A stretch of DNA of 64,000 nucleotides from Criblamydia sequanensis CRIB-18 (GTDB taxonomy: Bacteria > Chlamydiota > Chlamydiia > Chlamydiales > Criblamydiaceae): positions 124,001 to 188,000 of the forward strand of contig NZ_CCEJ010000004.1 in assembly GCF_000750955.1 (NCBI RefSeq), given 5' to 3'. The position numbers and the translations under genes were made by a program. The notes beneath the pieces are model-generated. The model was given only the letters and a program-made list of their open reading frames with translations. It made no database searches and was not told where the DNA came from. Position 1 is the first letter of the stretch, and every line of letters starts with the position of its first letter. Of the stretch, positions 63,846 through 64,000 are shown in pieces.

Positions 63846-64000
63846 CTTGTTTAGGATGTCATAAAGCAAAAATCTGCCATGCAGCCTTAAGAAACCCTAT
63901 ACAATTCAACGTATAGGCCGTATCTTTAGCTCCTATACAAGTCCTCTCGGCAATCTAATTCTTTTTTATAAAAACGATTCCGCAGTCGTTTAAAGATTCC

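Overview
The window is chromosomal DNA of an environmental, chlamydia-like bacterium (phylum Chlamydiae, probably an amoeba-associated family outside Chlamydiaceae). The evidence is a double-length UvrA, the kinase PknD directly before valS, and a block that as I recall is ordered as in Chlamydia (acpP-fabG-fabD-fabH, recR, bamA-skp-lpxD, pdhC-pdhB-pdhA). The DNA is AT-rich, and several intergenic regions carry sigma-70-type promoters. I cannot name genus or species. I saw no rRNA, tRNA, CRISPR array, insertion sequence or phage gene.

Layout. 1-21 kb: an unfamiliar partial gene, a secreted protein with a formylglycine-generating-enzyme-like domain, uvrA, a lipase-like protein, a small operon ending in pknD, a large unknown protein on the other strand, valS, and a TrmH-type methyltransferase behind a gene whose reading frame breaks at a run of 11 A. 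21-26 kb: small unknown and membrane proteins (DUF6629, an MFS transporter, a SIMPL protein) and an internally duplicated unknown protein. 26-32.7 kb: the most remarkable region, five tandem minus-strand paralogues that each join an F-box to a seven-bladed WD40 propeller. One is frameshifted, and the promoter at the head of the array has a run of 10 G just upstream. 33-50.6 kb: metabolism and envelope (class I aldolase, Na+/solute symporter, fatty-acid synthesis, recR, outer-membrane assembly, lipid A synthesis, pyruvate dehydrogenase, dicarboxylate symporter), with one further small F-box-like protein. 50.6-58.7 kb: a GNAT-kinase fusion, yggS, an NfeD/flotillin operon and hemL. 58.7-64 kb: smpB, rlmH, membrane proteins, a PIN/TRAM protein, acpS, a ferritin-like YciE-family protein and a 51-residue DUF3309 protein.

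How it fits together. Housekeeping operons supply fatty acids (with both ACP and its activating enzyme AcpS in the window), outer membrane biogenesis and central carbon metabolism. Between them sit accessory genes that look directed at a eukaryotic host: F-box/WD40 proteins of the kind that act as substrate receptors of SCF ubiquitin ligases, four of which carry a short basic motif matching a monopartite nuclear localisation consensus; a kinase fused to an acetyltransferase-like domain; a lipase-like protein; and a large protein with possible cysteine-protease features. The host-directed roles are inferred from domain content, not shown by the sequence alone.
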